Below, piece by piece: positions 55,827-64,000 of a stretch of 64,000 nucleotides of DNA; position 1 is the first letter of the stretch; every line of letters starts with the position of its first letter. The position numbers and the translations under genes were made by a program. The DNA comes from Castellaniella hirudinis. GTDB lineage: Bacteria; Pseudomonadota; Gammaproteobacteria; Burkholderiales; Burkholderiaceae_B. Where the stretch lies: assembly GCF_042651965.1 (NCBI RefSeq), contig NZ_JBHSDY010000011.1, positions 124,001 through 188,000 on the forward strand, read 5' to 3'. The notes under the pieces were generated by a model. That model made no database searches, was not told the origin of the DNA, and saw nothing but the letters and a program-made list of their open reading frames with translations.

Positions 55827-57223
55827 AATACCTGTCCACCCGGGGCGGCATGGCCCCTCAGCCCTTTTGCGACATCCTGCTCGAAGGCCTGGCGCCCGAC
55901 GGCGGCCTGACGCTGCCTGAAACCCTGCCGAAGCTGGACGCGGCCACCCTGGAGTCCTGGCGCGGACTGGATTACGCCGATCTGGCGGCCCGGGTGCTGG
56001 GCCTGTTCATCGACGACATCGCGCCCGATGAACTGTCCCGCATGACGCACGCCGCCTATGCGCCCGCCGTGTTCCCGCGCATCGCGCCGGTCAAGCCGCT
56101 GCGTCCGGGCCTGTCGCTGCTGGGGCTGTCCGAAGGGCCGACGCTGGCCTTCAAGGACATGGCCATGCAGTTCCTGGGCCAGGTCTTTGAATACGTGCTG
56201 GCGCAACGCGGCCAGACGCTGAACATTCTGGGCGCCACGTCGGGCGATACCGGCTCGGCGGCGGAATACGCGCTGCGCGGCAAGCGCGGCGTGGCGGTGT
56301 TCATGCTGTCCCCGCACGGGCGCATGAGCGCCTTCCAGCGCGCCCAGATGTATTCGCTGCAGGACGCCAACATTCACAACCTGTCCGTGCACGGCGTGTT
56401 CGACGAATGCCAGGACATCGTCAAGGCCCTGGCCGGCGATCTGGACTTCAAGAGCTCCCACCGTCTGGGCGCCGTCAATTCCATCAACTGGGCGCGCATC
56501 GCCGCCCAGGTGGTGTATTACGTCTGGGGCTGGCTGCGCGCCACCCAAGGGCCGGGCCAGCCGGTGTCGTTCACCGTGCCCTCAGGCAATTTCGGCAACA
56601 TCCTGGCCGGTCATATCGCGCGCGAAATGGGCGTGCCGATCCGCCGCCTGGTGCTGGCCACCAACGAGAACAATGTGCTGGAGGAGTTCTTCCGCACGGG
56701 CGTCTACCGGCCGCGCGCGGCCAGCCAGACGCATGCGACCTCCAGCCCGTCGATGGACATCTCGCGCGCCTCGAACTTCGAGCGCTTTGTCTTCGATCTG
56801 GTGGGCCGCGATCCGGCGCGGGTCCGGGACTTGATGGACACGCTGCGCACGACGGGGCAATTCGATCTGTCCGATCTGCGGGCCTCGTTCACGGAACGCT
56901 ACGGTTTCGTGGCGGGCGCCAGTTCCCACGCGGACCGGCTGCGCACCATCCGCGATATCCGCCGCGAAACCGGCGTGCTGATTGATCCGCACACGGCCGA
57001 CGGGGTGAAGGTCGCCCTGGAGCATCTAGAGGACGGCGTGCCCATGCTGGTGCTGGAAACGGCCCTGCCGGCCAAGTTCGCCGAGACGATCGTCGAGGCG
57101 ACGGGCGAGGCGCCGGAGGTCCCGGCTGCGCTGCGGGATCTGGATCAACTGCCCCAGCGTGTCGAGGTCATGGACTGCGATGCTCAGTTGGTGGCGGAGT
57201 ATGTGCGGCGGCATGCGCTGTAG
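55823..57223 (+). CDS. thrC: Threonine synthase
   Basis: 466 residues from TTG 55823, which overlaps the hom stop (TTGA). KYLSTRGGMAPQPFCDILLEG at the start and PLP Lys in TLAFKDMAMQF (about 110), then GATSGDTGSAAEYALRG and VPSGNFGNILAG, place it in the longer threonine synthase class. It converts phosphohomoserine to threonine. No homoserine kinase gene is present here. Confidence 0.95.
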   Translation: MKYLSTRGGMAPQPFCDILLEGLAPDGGLTLPETLPKLDAATLESWRGLDYADLAARVLGLFIDDIAPDELSRMTHAAYAPAVFPRIAPVKPLRPGLSLLGLSEGPTLAFKDMAMQFLGQVFEYVLAQRGQTLNILGATSGDTGSAAEYALRGKRGVAVFMLSPHGRMSAFQRAQMYSLQDANIHNLSVHGVFDECQDIVKALAGDLDFKSSHRLGAVNSINWARIAAQVVYYVWGWLRATQGPGQPVSFTVPSGNFGNILAGHIAREMGVPIRRLVLATNENNVLEEFFRTGVYRPRAASQTHATSSPSMDISRASNFERFVFDLVGRDPARVRDLMDTLRTTGQFDLSDLRASFTERYGFVAGASSHADRLRTIRDIRRETGVLIDPHTADGVKVALEHLEDGVPMLVLETALPAKFAETIVEATGEAPEVPAALRDLDQLPQRVEVMDCDAQLVAEYVRRHAL

Positions 57224-57228
57224 GAATC

Positions 57229-57654
57229 TCAAGCCGCCCGATAAGTCTGCAAGTGAATACTGGTCTCCGACTGGCTGATGCCGCGGATCAGGCGGATGCG
57301 CTCCAGCACCAGGGACAGTTCTTGTAGATCACTTGCGCGTAATTCGGCCAGCAGGTCCCAGCGGCCGTTGGTGTCGTGCAGCGTGGCCACGCCCGGTTCC
57401 CCCAGCAGGCTGGCGATGACTGCGCGGGCCTCGTTGCCTTCGACGGCGATGCCCATCCAGGCGCGGATGGTCTGCGGCTCGACGTCCGGGCGCAGGCGCA
57501 CGGTGTAGCCCACGATCAGTCCGGCGTCCTCCAGCCGGCGCATGCGCTGGGTCACGGTGCCGCGCGCCACGCCCAGTTTGCGCGCCAGGGTGGCGACGCT
57601 GGCGCGGGCGTTCTTGCGCAGCAGGCCGATCAGGGTCAGGTCGGTGGAATCCAT
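57229..57654 (-). CDS. AsnC/Lrp-family regulator of arginine catabolism
   Basis: 141 residues. ATG 57654 has SD GGAAG eight bases before; starts at 57669 and 57678 are possible. Helix-turn-helix ARASVATLARKLGVARGTVTQRM and an AsnC ligand-binding domain (GRWDLLAELRASDLQELS). It is divergent from ornithine cyclodeaminase and arginase, as in arginine- or ornithine-responsive AsnC regulators. This role is inferred from position only. Confidence 0.85.
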   Translation of the reverse strand: MDSTDLTLIGLLRKNARASVATLARKLGVARGTVTQRMRRLEDAGLIVGYTVRLRPDVEPQTIRAWMGIAVEGNEARAVIASLLGEPGVATLHDTNGRWDLLAELRASDLQELSLVLERIRLIRGISQSETSIHLQTYRAA

Positions 57655-57760
57655 GATGGCATCTTCCATTCTGTTCAATCGCTTCTGTCATTCTGCCAGT
57701 TCCATGACGGAATGGTGGCAAAACTGACGATATACATTGCCGGAGCCTTGGGCCACACTC

Positions 57761-57778
57761 AATGCAGAAGATTGCATT
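57761..57778. promoter_or_regulatory. Inverted repeat upstream of the ornithine cyclodeaminase gene
   Basis: AATGCA (57761-57766) and TGCATT (57773-57778) form an inverted repeat with a 6-base spacer, 14 bases before the start codon and just before its SD. Candidate operator for the divergent AsnC/Lrp-type regulator. Confidence 0.4.
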
Positions 57779-57792
57779 CCAAGGAGACCGAC

Positions 57793-58878
57793 ATGCAAGC
57801 CCATGCTTCGAGACAGCCCCGCACCCTGTTCCTGGATACTCACGACGTAGCCCGCCTGATCGGCATTCTGGGGCTGCCCGCCTGCCTGCGGGGTCTGGTG
57901 GACACGCTGCGGGCCGATTATCTGCGCTGGCCGGAATTCGACAAGGAAGCCCGCATTGCGGCCTATACGGCGCAAGGCACGATTGAACTGATGCCCATCA
58001 CCGATGGCACGCACTACAGCTTCAAGTGCGTCAACGGTCATCCGGGCAACGGGCGCTACGGCCTGCCGACCGTGATGGCAATGGGGGCGCTGCTGGATTG
58101 CGACACCGGCATGATCCGTCTGCTGAGCGAACTGACCTTGAGCACGGCGCTGCGCACGGCGGCGATGTCGGCGCTGGCTGCCCAGGTGCTGGCGCGGCGC
58201 GACAGTCACTCGATGGCGCTGATCGGCAATGGGGCGCAAAGCGATTTCCAGGCGCTGGCCTTTGCCTGCCTGCTGGGGGTGCGCGACCTGCGCCTGTATG
58301 ACGTGGATCGCAGCGCCTCGGAACGCCTGGCGCGCAATCTGGCGGCGGCTGAATTGCCGGGGCGCGCGCTGTCGGTGCGGATCTGCGAGTCGACGGCCCA
58401 GGCCGTGCGGGGCGCGGACATCGTCACCACCGTGACGGCTTTTCAGGGACAGACGCGGGTGCTGGACGACAGCCTGGTCGAACCGGGCATGCACCTGAAT
58501 GCGGTGGGGGGCGACTGCCCCGGCAAGACTGAGCTGGACCCGGATATCCTGCGCCGCGCCGACGTGTTCGTCGAGTTCCCGCCCCAGACCCGCAAGGAAG
58601 GCGAGGTCCAGCAGATGGCGGCTGATTTCCCCGTGACCGAGTTGTGGCGCGTCCTGGCCGGTGATGCGCCGGGGCGGGCGCGGGCGGATCAGGTGACGCT
58701 GTTCGATTCCGTCGGTTTCGCGCTGGAGGACTATTCCGCGCTGCGCTTTCTGCAGGCCCAGGCGCAGGCCCGCCAGGTGGGCACCTGGGTGGATGTGACG
58801 CCGGGACAGGCGGATCCGCGTGACCTGTATGGTTGGCTGCAGGGCGAGCTTCAGGGCCTGGCGGCGCTGGCCTTGTGA
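57793..58878 (+). CDS. Ornithine cyclodeaminase
   Basis: 361 residues from ATG 57793 with SD AAGGAG. NAD-binding motif LIGNGAQSDFQALAF and the family segment AVGGDCPGKTELDPDIL. It converts ornithine to proline and ammonia with bound NAD. The partner arginase gene follows after 7 bp, giving the route arginine to ornithine to proline. Confidence 0.9.
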   Translation: MQAHASRQPRTLFLDTHDVARLIGILGLPACLRGLVDTLRADYLRWPEFDKEARIAAYTAQGTIELMPITDGTHYSFKCVNGHPGNGRYGLPTVMAMGALLDCDTGMIRLLSELTLSTALRTAAMSALAAQVLARRDSHSMALIGNGAQSDFQALAFACLLGVRDLRLYDVDRSASERLARNLAAAELPGRALSVRICESTAQAVRGADIVTTVTAFQGQTRVLDDSLVEPGMHLNAVGGDCPGKTELDPDILRRADVFVEFPPQTRKEGEVQQMAADFPVTELWRVLAGDAPGRARADQVTLFDSVGFALEDYSALRFLQAQAQARQVGTWVDVTPGQADPRDLYGWLQGELQGLAALAL

Positions 58879-58885
58879 CCTGACC

Positions 58886-59806
58886 ATGAGCATCGAAATC
58901 GCCCTGGTGGGGGCGCCCACCGACATCGGTGCCGGCACGCGCGGCGCGTCGATGGGGCCCCAGGCCCTGCGGGTGGCCGGCCTGGCGGCGGCCCTGGAGC
59001 GCCGGGGCTGCCGGGTGCTGGACACGGGCGACCTGGCCGGGCCGGGCAATCCCTGGCAACGCCCGGTCCAGGGCTATCGCCACCTGGAACAGGTCGTGGC
59101 CTGGAATGCGCGGGTCTTCGAGGCGGTGACGGCCCAGTTGCAGGCGGGACGCCTGCCGCTGATGATGGGCGGCGACCATTGCCTGGGCGTCGGGTCGGTG
59201 GGAGCCGTGGCGCGGCATTGCCGACGCGAGGGCCGGCCGCTGCGGGTGTTCTGGCTGGATGCCCATACGGACTTCAACACGGCCTGGCTCACGCCCAGCG
59301 GTAATTTGCATGGCATGCCGGTCGCCTGCCTGTGCGGTTTCGGCCCGCCCGGGCTGGTGGACCTGGGCGGATCGGAGCCGGCCTTGCAGCCCGAGGCGTT
59401 GCGGATGATCGGCATCCGCAGCGTCGATGCGGGCGAGCGCGAGTTCGTTCATGAGCAAGGGCTGGACGTCTACGATATGCGCACGATCGACGAACGCGGC
59501 ATGCGCGCGGTCATGGAGGCCGCCCTGCATGGATTGCCCGGGGACGCCCACGTCCACGTCAGTTTTGACGTGGATTTCCTGGACCCGGACTATGCGCCGG
59601 GTGTGGGCACCACGGTCCGGGGCGGGCCGACCTGGCGCGAGGCCCAGTTGTGCATGGAGATGCTGGCCGATACAGGGCGGGTGGGGTCGGTGGACATCGT
59701 GGAACTGAATCCGGCCCTGGACGTGCGCAACGGCACGGCCGAGGTCGCCGTCGAGTTGATTGAAAGCCTGTTCGGTAAAAGCACGCTGGTCCGCAGGCCG
59801 CGATAA
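58886..59806 (+). CDS. Arginase
   Basis: 306 residues. Manganese-binding motifs GGDHCLG, WLDAHTDFNT and SFDVDFLDPDYAPGVGT are complete, plus VELNPALD. This is an arginase rather than an agmatinase-like enzyme (TPSGNLHGMP loop is arginase type). It hydrolyses arginine to ornithine and urea. Coupled by position to ornithine cyclodeaminase. Confidence 0.92.
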   Translation: MSIEIALVGAPTDIGAGTRGASMGPQALRVAGLAAALERRGCRVLDTGDLAGPGNPWQRPVQGYRHLEQVVAWNARVFEAVTAQLQAGRLPLMMGGDHCLGVGSVGAVARHCRREGRPLRVFWLDAHTDFNTAWLTPSGNLHGMPVACLCGFGPPGLVDLGGSEPALQPEALRMIGIRSVDAGEREFVHEQGLDVYDMRTIDERGMRAVMEAALHGLPGDAHVHVSFDVDFLDPDYAPGVGTTVRGGPTWREAQLCMEMLADTGRVGSVDIVELNPALDVRNGTAEVAVELIESLFGKSTLVRRPR

Positions 59807-59857
59807 GGATCAGATGACCGGACCGGAGCGCCTTGCGAGACGCTACGAGGGGGCTGG

Positions 59858-61171
59858 TCAGCAGCCTTCCAGGATCGCGTCCGCCGCCTTCAGCCCGCTG
59901 CGCACAGCGCCTTCCAGCACGGCCGGGTAGCCGGTGTCGGTCCAGTCGCCGGCCAGCAGCAGGCCGGGCCAGGGCGTGACCGCGCCGGGTCGCCGCAGGC
60001 CCGGGACCGCGTCGAAGGTCGCCCGCCGTTCCGTCACCAGGGCATGCGCCTCGATTTCCGGCAACGGCGGCAGCGATCCCGCAGCCGCCTGGGCGCGGAT
60101 TTGCCCGATGACGCCGGCTGCCAGACGCGCCGGATCGATGCCCGCATAGCGGTCCGCCGTGCCGATGACGACGTGGACCAGCCGCCGGTCGGCGTCCGTG
60201 CGGGCGCTGGCGCTGCGGTCGAATAGCCATTGCCCCCAGGCGTCTTGCGTCGGATCGTCGTGCAGCAGCAGCATGGGATGGCCCGAGCGCCAGGGGGCGG
60301 CCAGCCGCAGCGTCAGGGTGCCGATGGCCGACTGCACGGGGTCCGTCCAGCCGTCCAGGAAATCCGTCGCGTCCGGCAAGGGGGCCAGCAGGCGCCGGGC
60401 CTCGGTGACGGGCACGGCCAGGATGATGTGCTCATGCGCTTCGCCGTCCACCCGCCAGCCGCCTGCCGGGTCGGGGGCGACCGTGCGTACCCGTTGGCGG
60501 ACCAGGTCCCCGCCCAGCCGCGTGCAGGCCTGGGCGGGCCACAGCGCGTGCAGGCTGTCCCGGGGAATCAAGAGGCGGCTGGCGGCCGGTCCCGCGCCCA
60601 GGCTGTCGGCCAGCACGCGGATGAACAGGCGGGCCTGCGCGGTCTGCGCCGGAGTGTTCATGGCCGCCAGGCACAGCGGCTCCCACAGACGCGCCATCAG
60701 GCCGGGCGGGCAGTCCAGGCTGTTCAACCAGTCCGCGACCGTCAGTGATGCATCGATGCTGTCGGGCACCAGGGCGCCGAAGACCCGGGCCAGGTGGCGG
60801 CGGCCCCGCCAGCCGTCCAGTCCGCGGCTGCCCAGCAGGACGCCCAGTTGGTGCAGCGGCGGGGGCAGGGGCCAGAAGCGCAGGCTCAGGCCGCCGTCGG
60901 CCGAACGCAGCGTCAGATCCCGGCTCAGCAGGGCCTGCGCGGGATCCACGCCCAGGTCCTGCATCAGCGCCAGGGTCTCGGTATAGGCGCCCAGCAGAAT
61001 GTGCTGGCCGTTGTCGATGGCCAGGCCCAGGCCGGGGTGATCGACCCGCCGCGCCCGGCCGCCCGGCGCGGCGGCGGCCTCAAAGACCCGGACGGCGTGA
61101 CCCGCTTGCCGCAGACGGGCGGCGGCTGCCAGTCCCGCCCAACCGGCGCCGACGACGGCGATGCGGGTCAT
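59858..61171 (-). CDS. hpnE: Hydroxysqualene dehydroxylase HpnE
   Basis: 437 residues from ATG 61171. FAD-binding VVGAGWAGLAAAARL, second motif GGRARRVDHPGLGLAIDNGQHILLG and C-terminal GLLLAGDWTDTGYPAVLEGAVRSG. HpnE removes the hydroxyl from hydroxysqualene to give squalene. A hairpin lies just before the start (61173-61203). Last gene of hpnCDE. Confidence 0.9.
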   Translation of the reverse strand: MTRIAVVGAGWAGLAAAARLRQAGHAVRVFEAAAAPGGRARRVDHPGLGLAIDNGQHILLGAYTETLALMQDLGVDPAQALLSRDLTLRSADGGLSLRFWPLPPPLHQLGVLLGSRGLDGWRGRRHLARVFGALVPDSIDASLTVADWLNSLDCPPGLMARLWEPLCLAAMNTPAQTAQARLFIRVLADSLGAGPAASRLLIPRDSLHALWPAQACTRLGGDLVRQRVRTVAPDPAGGWRVDGEAHEHIILAVPVTEARRLLAPLPDATDFLDGWTDPVQSAIGTLTLRLAAPWRSGHPMLLLHDDPTQDAWGQWLFDRSASARTDADRRLVHVVIGTADRYAGIDPARLAAGVIGQIRAQAAAGSLPPLPEIEAHALVTERRATFDAVPGLRRPGAVTPWPGLLLAGDWTDTGYPAVLEGAVRSGLKAADAILEGC

Positions 61172-61172
61172 T

Positions 61173-61203
61173 TTTTTACCGCCGGGCCGCCCCAAGGTAA
61201 AAA
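61173..61203 (-). promoter_or_regulatory. Inverted repeat over the hpnE ribosome-binding region
   Basis: In the mRNA sense, UUUUUACC (61203-61196) pairs with GGUAAAAA (61180-61173), and the hpnE AUG follows two bases later. Any SD would be trapped in the 3' arm. It could regulate translation or be an extragenic repeat. The gap to hpnD is 159 bp, the only long gap in this operon. Confidence 0.45.
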
Positions 61204-61330
61204 CGGCCCCCTTTGGGGATGAGCCTGGACGCGGGGCAGTCCCTGCGGACTGACCTGCGCCTGACGAATCCGAGCGGCATGCAGGCCGCGAGGTGGACAG
61301 CAAGCCGAAGGCGCAGCGTGGGGGCATTTT

Positions 61331-62194
61331 TCATTTCGCCAGGCGGCGCACCAGCCCCCGGCCGCCGCCGACCCAGGTCTTCCAGGCGAGCCAGAACTTG
61401 CGGATCGGCGTCAGGGCGATGCGCTGGTCCAGCACATGCCAGCCGTCGCGCTCGATCTCGTCGAGCAGGGCGGCGTAGATGGCGGCCATCATCAGGCCGG
61501 GTCGCTGCGCGCGGCGGTCGGCCTCGGGCAGGGCGCGCAAGGCGTCGCGGTACAAGCCGCGCGCGCGCTCGGTCTGCTGGCGCATCAGGGCCTGGAAGTT
61601 TTCGGTATAGCGGCCGTCGAGGATGTCGTCCACGGTCACGCCGTGGCGGGCCATGTCGTCGGCCGGCAGGTAGATGCGGCCGCGCCGGGCATCGTCGCCC
61701 ACATCGCGGATGATATTGGTCATCTGGAAGGCCAGGCCCAGGGTTTCGGCGTATTCCAGCGTGCGCGGATCGGTGTGGCCGAAGATGCGGGCCGACAGAT
61801 CGCCCACCACGCCGGCGGCCCGCCAGCAGTATTCTTTCAGGGCGGGCCAGTCGGCATAGCGGAACTGGTCCAGGTCCATTTCCATGCCTTCGATGATGGC
61901 GTAGAAAGGCTCGGGGCGCAGCCCGAAGGCACGGACGTGGCCGGCCAGGGCGATCGCCACCGGGTGATCGGGCGTGCCGTCGAACATCTGGCCGACCTGA
62001 TCGCGCCACCAGGCGAGTTTCATCCGCGCAACGGAGGCCTCGCCGACCTCGTCCACGATGTCGTCCACTTCGCGGCAGAAGGCGTACAGCGCCGTGATGG
62101 CGCGGCGCCGTTCCGGCGGCAGGAACAGAAAGGCGTAGTAGAAGCTCGAGCCGCTGCGGGCGGCTTTCTGCTGGCAGTATTCGTCAGGCGTCAT
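61331..62194 (-). CDS. hpnD: Presqualene diphosphate synthase HpnD
   Basis: 287 residues. Squalene/phytoene synthase family: REVDDIVDEVG as first Asp motif, and second motif DVGDDARRGRIYLPADD. It condenses two farnesyl diphosphates to presqualene diphosphate. Its start at 62194 overlaps the hpnC end by 11 bases. The longer frame to 62347 would overlap hpnC further and is not protein-like. Confidence 0.92.
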   Translation of the reverse strand: MTPDEYCQQKAARSGSSFYYAFLFLPPERRRAITALYAFCREVDDIVDEVGEASVARMKLAWWRDQVGQMFDGTPDHPVAIALAGHVRAFGLRPEPFYAIIEGMEMDLDQFRYADWPALKEYCWRAAGVVGDLSARIFGHTDPRTLEYAETLGLAFQMTNIIRDVGDDARRGRIYLPADDMARHGVTVDDILDGRYTENFQALMRQQTERARGLYRDALRALPEADRRAQRPGLMMAAIYAALLDEIERDGWHVLDQRIALTPIRKFWLAWKTWVGGGRGLVRRLAK

Positions 62195-63077
62195 GGTGGC
62201 TGGGTAATACGGAGTCCGGGCGCGGGCGCGGCGTACAGAATGCGCGCCAGCATAGCAGGAAGGCGTCGGCGCGGCCCAGGATGGGCCGGTTGCGCCAAGG
62301 GTCGTAGCCGTCCGCCGCCAGTTTTTCCAGGATCCGCAGGCCGCCATGCACCACCAGGCGCAGTTCCAGGCCGATGCGGCCGGGCAGGCGCCAGGCCAGC
62401 GGTGCGCCGGCCAGCAAGGCGCGGCGGGCCTGGCTGGCCTGTTCGCGCATCACGGACCGCCAGGCGTCGGAGGGCGCCGCCGCCGGATCAGCGCACAGCG
62501 TATCCTGGCCGGCAGGGGCCAGGCCGTGGCGCTCCAGGCAGTCCAGGGGGATGTAGCAGCGGCCCTTGGCGTGGTCCAGGGCCGCATCCTGGCAGAAGTT
62601 CACCCGTTGCAGGCCGGTGCAGATGGCATCGGACTGGGCCAGGTCCGCCGTGTCGGTGTGGCCGAACAGGTGCAGCATCAGGCGCCCGACCGGGTTGGCC
62701 GAACGGCGGCAGTAGTCCAGCAGGGCGGGTTCGTCGGCGTAGCGGGCGACGTCCAGGTCCTGGGTGAAGGCGGACAGCAGATCCAGCAGGGGCTGGACGG
62801 GCAGCCGGTGGCGCACCAGGGTGTCGCCCAGGCGGGCGAAGATCGCCCGGTCATTGGCGGACAGCGGGGCCTGGATCGGCCGTCCGGCGCCCAGGTCGCG
62901 GACCGCGCCGCGCCAGGCGTCCAGCCGTTCCCGGCGTACCTGGGCAGGGGCGTCGCCTTCGTCAGCGATGTCGTCCGCGCCGCGTGCGAAGGCGTACAGA
63001 TCGCGCACCGCCGGCCGCAGACGGGCAGGCAGCAGCAGGGACGCGACAGGGAAGTTTTCGTAGTGATCGACAGCCAT
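62184..63077 (-). CDS. hpnC: Hydroxysqualene synthase HpnC
   Basis: 297 residues. ARGADDIADEG first Asp motif; second motif region VNFCQDAALDHAKGRCYIP, where the usual DxxxD reads DAALD. HpnC turns presqualene diphosphate into hydroxysqualene. First gene of the operon, divergent from the alanine racemase gene. Whether squalene becomes hopanoids depends on a cyclase not found in this window. Confidence 0.92.
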   Translation of the reverse strand: MAVDHYENFPVASLLLPARLRPAVRDLYAFARGADDIADEGDAPAQVRRERLDAWRGAVRDLGAGRPIQAPLSANDRAIFARLGDTLVRHRLPVQPLLDLLSAFTQDLDVARYADEPALLDYCRRSANPVGRLMLHLFGHTDTADLAQSDAICTGLQRVNFCQDAALDHAKGRCYIPLDCLERHGLAPAGQDTLCADPAAAPSDAWRSVMREQASQARRALLAGAPLAWRLPGRIGLELRLVVHGGLRILEKLAADGYDPWRNRPILGRADAFLLCWRAFCTPRPRPDSVLPSHHDA

Positions 63078-63085
63078 GATGAGGC

Positions 63086-63116
63086 AGTATACTTAGATGC
63101 TCTCTGTATCAGAGAG
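63086..63116. promoter_or_regulatory. Divergent promoter region and palindrome between hpnC and alr
   Basis: AGTATACT (63086-63093) is self-complementary and gives TATACT -10 boxes on both strands. CTCTCTG (63100-63106) and CAGAGAG (63110-63116) form a perfect inverted repeat with a TAT spacer, at the position of a plus-strand start. A regulator here could control both genes. On the minus strand transcription would start almost at the hpnC ATG. Confidence 0.45.
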
Positions 63117-63265
63117 TCTCTGTCCGGCAGCCTGCCCGGCCCCGGTTGTTCATCGTGGTGCGTGCCTCATGATGCGGCGACTGTGGCCCGGCAGGCTGCT
63201 GCCCAAGTGCCCACGTGTGCAGCCCGGTTCAGGGGCCGCCGCCTTCCTGCCTTCCGGGGGATTTC

Positions 63266-64000
63266 ATGCCGCGTCCGATTCTGGCGACGATCGACACCGA
63301 AGCTTTGTCCCACAATCTGCGCATCGTGGCTGATCGTCTGCAGCAGGACGCCCCTGGCGCCTCGCCTTCCATCTGGGCCGTCATCAAGGCGCGCGGCTAC
63401 GGGCACGGCATCGAGGCGGTCCTGGAGGGCTTTGGCGAGGCCGACGGCCTGGCCATGCTGGACCTGGAAGAAGCCGTGCGCTGCCGCGAGCTGGGCTGGA
63501 CGGGTCCGCTGCTGCTGCTCGAAGGTTTTTTCGAACCCGACGACCTCGACGCGCTGGTCCATTATCGGATCGGCACGGCGTTGCACTGCGCCGAGCAACT
63601 GGCCATGCTGGAATCCAGCGCCGTGGCCGGGCAGATCGACGCCTTCGTCAAGCTGAACACCGGCATGCACCGGCTGGGTTTCCAGCCGCATGAGTTCCGC
63701 GCCGCCTACGACCGGGCCCTGGCCCTGCAGGCCGATGGGGTGCTGGGCCAGGTCGGCACGATGACCCACTTCGCCCGCGCGGACGACGATGCCGCCGTCA
63801 CGCGGGCGCAGATCGACTGTTTCCAGCAGGCGACCGAGGGCCTGTCGGGCCCGGTCAGCCTGTGCAATTCCGCAGCCACCCTGACGCCGGGCCTGGCGGC
63901 GGGACTTGCCGCCGGTCCCCAGTGGGTGCGCCCCGGCATCTGCCTGTACGGCGCTTCTCCCTTTGCCGACCAGCCGGCCGATTCTTTCGGCCTGCGGCCG
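63266..64000 (+). CDS. alr: Alanine racemase, 5' part
   Basis: The frame runs from ATG 63266 to the window end without a stop (245 codons); a full alanine racemase is about 360-370 residues. PLP lysine in AVIKARGYGHGIE (the usual motif is KANAYGHG), then LAMLDLEEAVRCRE, VKLNTGMHRLGF and GTMTHFARADD. It interconverts L- and D-alanine for peptidoglycan. The 188-bp gap to hpnC includes the palindrome above. Whether it is the biosynthetic or the catabolic (DadX) version cannot be told. Confidence 0.9.
   Translation, partial: MPRPILATIDTEALSHNLRIVADRLQQDAPGASPSIWAVIKARGYGHGIEAVLEGFGEADGLAMLDLEEAVRCRELGWTGPLLLLEGFFEPDDLDALVHYRIGTALHCAEQLAMLESSAVAGQIDAFVKLNTGMHRLGFQPHEFRAAYDRALALQADGVLGQVGTMTHFARADDDAAVTRAQIDCFQQATEGLSGPVSLCNSAATLTPGLAAGLAAGPQWVRPGICLYGASPFADQPADSFGLRP

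Noticed and set aside
62346..63656. 436-codon plus-strand frame covering the alanine racemase start
   Set aside because: Antisense of hpnC followed by a wrong frame of alr; the racemase motifs are in the frame starting at 63266.

Overview
The window is 64 kb of GC-rich (roughly two-thirds G+C), densely packed bacterial chromosome. Gene content and order (scpB-rluB, rimP-nusA-infB-rbfA-truB-typA, rpsF-priB-rpsR-rplI-dnaB, xseB-ispA-dxs, hom-thrC preceded by an AlaC-type aminotransferase) point to a betaproteobacterium of the order Burkholderiales, most likely family Alcaligenaceae (Bordetella/Achromobacter/Castellaniella relatives). This placement is an inference from gene order and protein character, not from a database search. 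No CRISPR array, complete insertion sequence or prophage is visible.

Layout. 1-3.6 kb: end of a TRAP transporter gene and a CHASE-PAS-PAS-GGDEF-EAL signalling protein whose GGDEF motif is altered. 3.65 kb: initiator tRNA. 3.8-14.6 kb: chromosome segregation and translation genes ending in a strong hairpin; a leader with a terminator-like hairpin sits directly before rimP. 14.6-19.6 kb: an EamA exporter, a YdgA-like protein, an AraC-type regulator and an unusual YqiA hydrolase-GNAT acetyltransferase fusion. 19.6-21.1 kb: a small accessory patch with a HigB/HigA-like toxin-antitoxin pair, a clear palindromic operator, a 41-residue protein and a 124-residue tail-anchored protein. 21.1-27.0 kb: a minus-strand cluster of six poorly known genes (SHOCT membrane protein, seven-bladed RCC1 propeller, DUF4424-like protein, LprI-domain protein, small secreted protein, four-helix membrane protein) with a 10-bp-arm palindrome upstream of its first gene. 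This is the best candidate for an undescribed system.

27.0-30.2 kb: polar amino-acid ABC importer (hisJQMP type). 30.3-43.4 kb: LOG-family protein, polA, Na/Pi cotransporter, htpX, EamA exporter, mercaptopyruvate sulfurtransferase, a Rieske oxygenase with an enlarged cluster-binding loop, then the isoprenoid block xseB-ispA-dxs coupled to folE2. 43.4-45.9 kb: a translationally coupled lipoprotein and secreted protein of unknown function. 46-49.3 kb: ribosomal protein/priB operon and dnaB, behind a leader and a large inverted repeat. 49.3-53.1 kb: pdxA, phoH, bcp and a Mth938-domain gene. 53.3-57.2 kb: aminotransferase, hom, thrC. 57.2-59.8 kb: an AsnC/Lrp regulator divergent from ornithine cyclodeaminase and arginase. 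59.9-63.1 kb: hpnCDE, which converts farnesyl diphosphate to squalene. 63.3 kb to the end: the 5' part of an alanine racemase gene.

How the genes work together. ispA and dxs supply farnesyl diphosphate and hpnCDE turn it into squalene; no squalene-hopene cyclase gene is present here. The ABC importer could bring in basic amino acids, which arginase and ornithine cyclodeaminase would convert to proline. Most operons use 4-base stop/start overlaps, so translational coupling is common.
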